This document shows positions 61,875 to 64,000 of a stretch of DNA of 64,000 nucleotides, piece by piece. Each line of letters begins with the position of its first letter. Within the stretch, counting starts at the first letter, position 1. This DNA is from Nautilus pompilius. Taxonomy: Eukaryota; Mollusca; Cephalopoda; Nautilida; Nautilidae. The stretch is from assembly GCA_018389105.1 (NCBI GenBank), contig JACATO010000334.1:1674001-1738000 (forward strand), in the 5' to 3' direction. Under the pieces are notes generated by a model. It had not been told where the DNA came from. It did no database searches and worked only from the letters and a program-made list of their open reading frames with translations. The position numbers and the translations under genes were made by a program.

Positions 61875-64000
61875 AGACAAGAAAGATTCCGCTTGTAACA
61901 GTTTCTACATCCCCGAACAACTGCGGACTCTTTCTTGCACGCGAGCCTGGTTATCTGTGATGTTTGGCAAACGCGGGCCATTTCCATTGGTAAAGTTCGG
62001 CTCTACGGCGCTCATCTACTTTAAACGTCACTGTGACAGGGATGAGTGGAGTAAAAAGAGCCAGCAGCTGCGTTTTTAATAACGTTTATTGTAAAAAAAA
62101 TATATATATATATTCTTCTCACCCTTCTTCTCCAGCCAGCCACGTAAGTTTCGTCTGGGCATTGCTCCATTTTCATTCCACATCTAAAAATGAAGAATGC
62201 CAGTAAGGTGTTCGAGGTATTTGCATGAAGGCTCTGCGGGTATGTTGGCTTGGCCCTTGACCGCCGCTCATGACCTCCCAACCGTCTTAGACCTCGGCTC
62301 GGCAGTCAGGACAGAGCTGAGCGAAGGTTGTTTAAAAAATACAGACAAGAGGGCTCCCCTCCCTCGGTTCTGACTTATTTTACAGTAAATGTTCACTTTA
62401 ATCTTCACGAGAAGTCCGGATCGTAACCGAGATCCGAATCCTATGAAGCAATTTGTGGTTACCTATTTTGTAAATGTTCCCATATTGTGAAATGTTACAC
62501 TGAATCAGAGAGGTGGGAGTTTACTGTATGGATTAAGCAAAATCGTCACACGGTTACTTCTGATCACTAAACGCCTTGATCGTTACTACAGTTTATTAAA
62601 TAATCGAGGGAAAGTAATGGTATGTACGATGTGATTGGCTAGTAATTAACTTTAGCTCAGTAAAGGTAAGCTGCGTTTTTTTGTTTTTTTTTTTTCAAAG
62701 TTGAAACGAGGGGGACGGGGTTAGGGTGAGGGAGGGAGGTCTTAATAGCCTTGTTTCTTCCCACTCCAGTGTTTTTTATCGCTGGAACGCTGCCAAGAGA
62801 TTTGTTGGCCGCTGATCTGGTTGATGGCGCTAAAGATAGAAAGGAAGCCTGGCGGTATCCGCTCATCAGATATAGGTTACAGGAAGCAAAGAATCCATCC
62901 AAAGAAAGAAAGAAAGAAAAAAGCCTGGGAGGCGAGGTGGGTGATGGGCCCCGCAAACTGTAAAGTCATTACCCATTTTCAGCAACATGTCTGCCATTGA
63001 TGAGCGGAATAGAGGCCGGAAGTAGTCCCGCAGATAATGATGTTCGGCAGCTGGCCGTGTCCGGTTCAGTAGCACGACCTAAAAACGTGGTTTTGCGCTC
63101 GGCACCGAATCTGTTTTGCAGGTTGTTTGGCTATTTCAGATGCTGTAATTCAGATTCGATATCTTCAAGGGCGTAGATGAGCCACTCCCCACCTCGAGAA
63201 GATATGACTACAACCAGGAAAAGAATTAGCGCTATCTTTGTACCAATGAATTTCTTTAGATTTCACTATAAAAACAAAAAATGTCTGAATGTGATAAGTC
63301 CTGATTAACTAAAGGAATAATTACTATTCGAGCAAACCCGTGACTCCATCCACGGCTTTCCCGCAATTAATTAGTGTTTGTTACTTTTAGCACGGCCCTA
63401 ATAAATAATAAATATAATAAAACAAATAATGAATAGGTGAATCAGTTGATTAAGTACATGACTTGTGGGTGATATCAAAAACACAAACAGTTGGGGTGAA
63501 ATTTCATGGGCTGAAATAGATGATTGGAAAATACGAACGCTGCTTGTCATCGGTTCTTTTGCTTCAGCGTTGCAATCTGGCCCTCGCCAGGTGTGTTTTG
63601 GGTGTAACTAGAGATGCTTATAAATAACTTAGGACAGGCGAAAGTAAAAGTGAAAATTAATCTTAAGTTTCCTATCCTGGCGGTTTATGAGAATGAGGAA
63701 GAATAATTAAGCGAAAAGCTTACGTGTTGATGATAGAGTGAGCCTGGCGTTCACTTAATGGCCGTACATCGCGGAGGGGTGCAGGTAAACCTCCTCAATC
63801 CCTTTCATTCTCCAGCGCAGGTGGTGAAGTGACCTAAACTGTGGGTTAGAAAGGAAGAACAGTAGCAAAGCAAGGTCACCTCAATCCTACAGTGAAAATC
63901 AGCCATTCTTAGGTGTAAAGAGGTCTAAATTCTGACGATGGCGACTGGGAAGGTGGTTCGGAACAGGTCTGCTAATTAATGAGAAGACCTATCTAACGAA
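61875..64000. other. No gene recognised
   Basis: Unique sequence to the end of the window, with a short TA run at 62100-62113 and a poly-T at 62680-62694. The open frames here show no family match. Confidence 0.5.

Noticed and set aside
61262-61987. 241-codon minus-strand frame with a Thr-His repeat
   Set aside because: It runs through the GT microsatellite, has no family similarity and overlaps other random frames.

Overview
This looks like a nuclear chromosome segment from an invertebrate animal, most likely a mollusc. The evidence is spliced genes with GT-AG introns of hundreds of bases to 5 kb, U6 snRNA genes with Pol III promoters, many Tc1/mariner relics, tRNA-like SINE fragments, long microsatellites, and a dispersed AAGGGAGATAACT-type 13-mer that I associate with molluscan DNA from memory. 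The species call is an inference.

Layout. (1) 1436-3407, minus: the 5' part of PSME3IP1 (FAM192A/NIP30); its 3' end lies left of the window. One intron has U12-type (minor spliceosome) signals. (2) 3502-5766: a 56-57 bp minisatellite of about 40 units with a 13-14-unit higher-order duplication, beginning about 95 bp upstream of the PSME3IP1 start codon. (3) 6779-8085: a mariner element with perfect terminal repeats and a broken transposase. (4) 8570-14116, plus: RABIF (MSS4), two exons separated by a 5.15 kb intron that holds a deleted LTR retrotransposon, a Tc1 relic and a SINE fragment. (5) 17217-34941, minus: an intact 15-exon gene for a 562-residue protein with the domain order PBZ-PBZ-SWIM-ATP-dependent DNA ligase, convergent with RABIF. 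This is the main discovery of the window. (6) 36266-37720: two U6 snRNA genes on the plus strand, duplicated with their promoters. (7) 38-64 kb: no gene that I can recognise. It holds tetranucleotide, ATT, GA, CT and GT repeats, three GA-rich arrays carrying the palindrome TGACGTCA, one Tc1 relic and one tRNA-like SINE fragment.

How the parts relate. PSME3IP1 and RABIF start head to head, with about 5 kb of CpG-containing DNA between them. RABIF and the ligase run tail to tail. From about 9.5 kb to 34.9 kb, roughly the RABIF and ligase transcription units, CpG is scarce and the inserted elements are decayed. Outside, CpG is common. The two LTRs of one element straddle the left edge: the left LTR has CpG where the right LTR mostly has TpG or CpA. 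This reads as a fossil of gene-body methylation.

The predicted job of the ligase is nick sealing recruited by poly(ADP-ribose) through its PBZ fingers. Its catalytic core resembles the small bacterial LigE-type ligases rather than LIG1, LIG3 or LIG4. All functional statements are sequence-based inference made without database searches.
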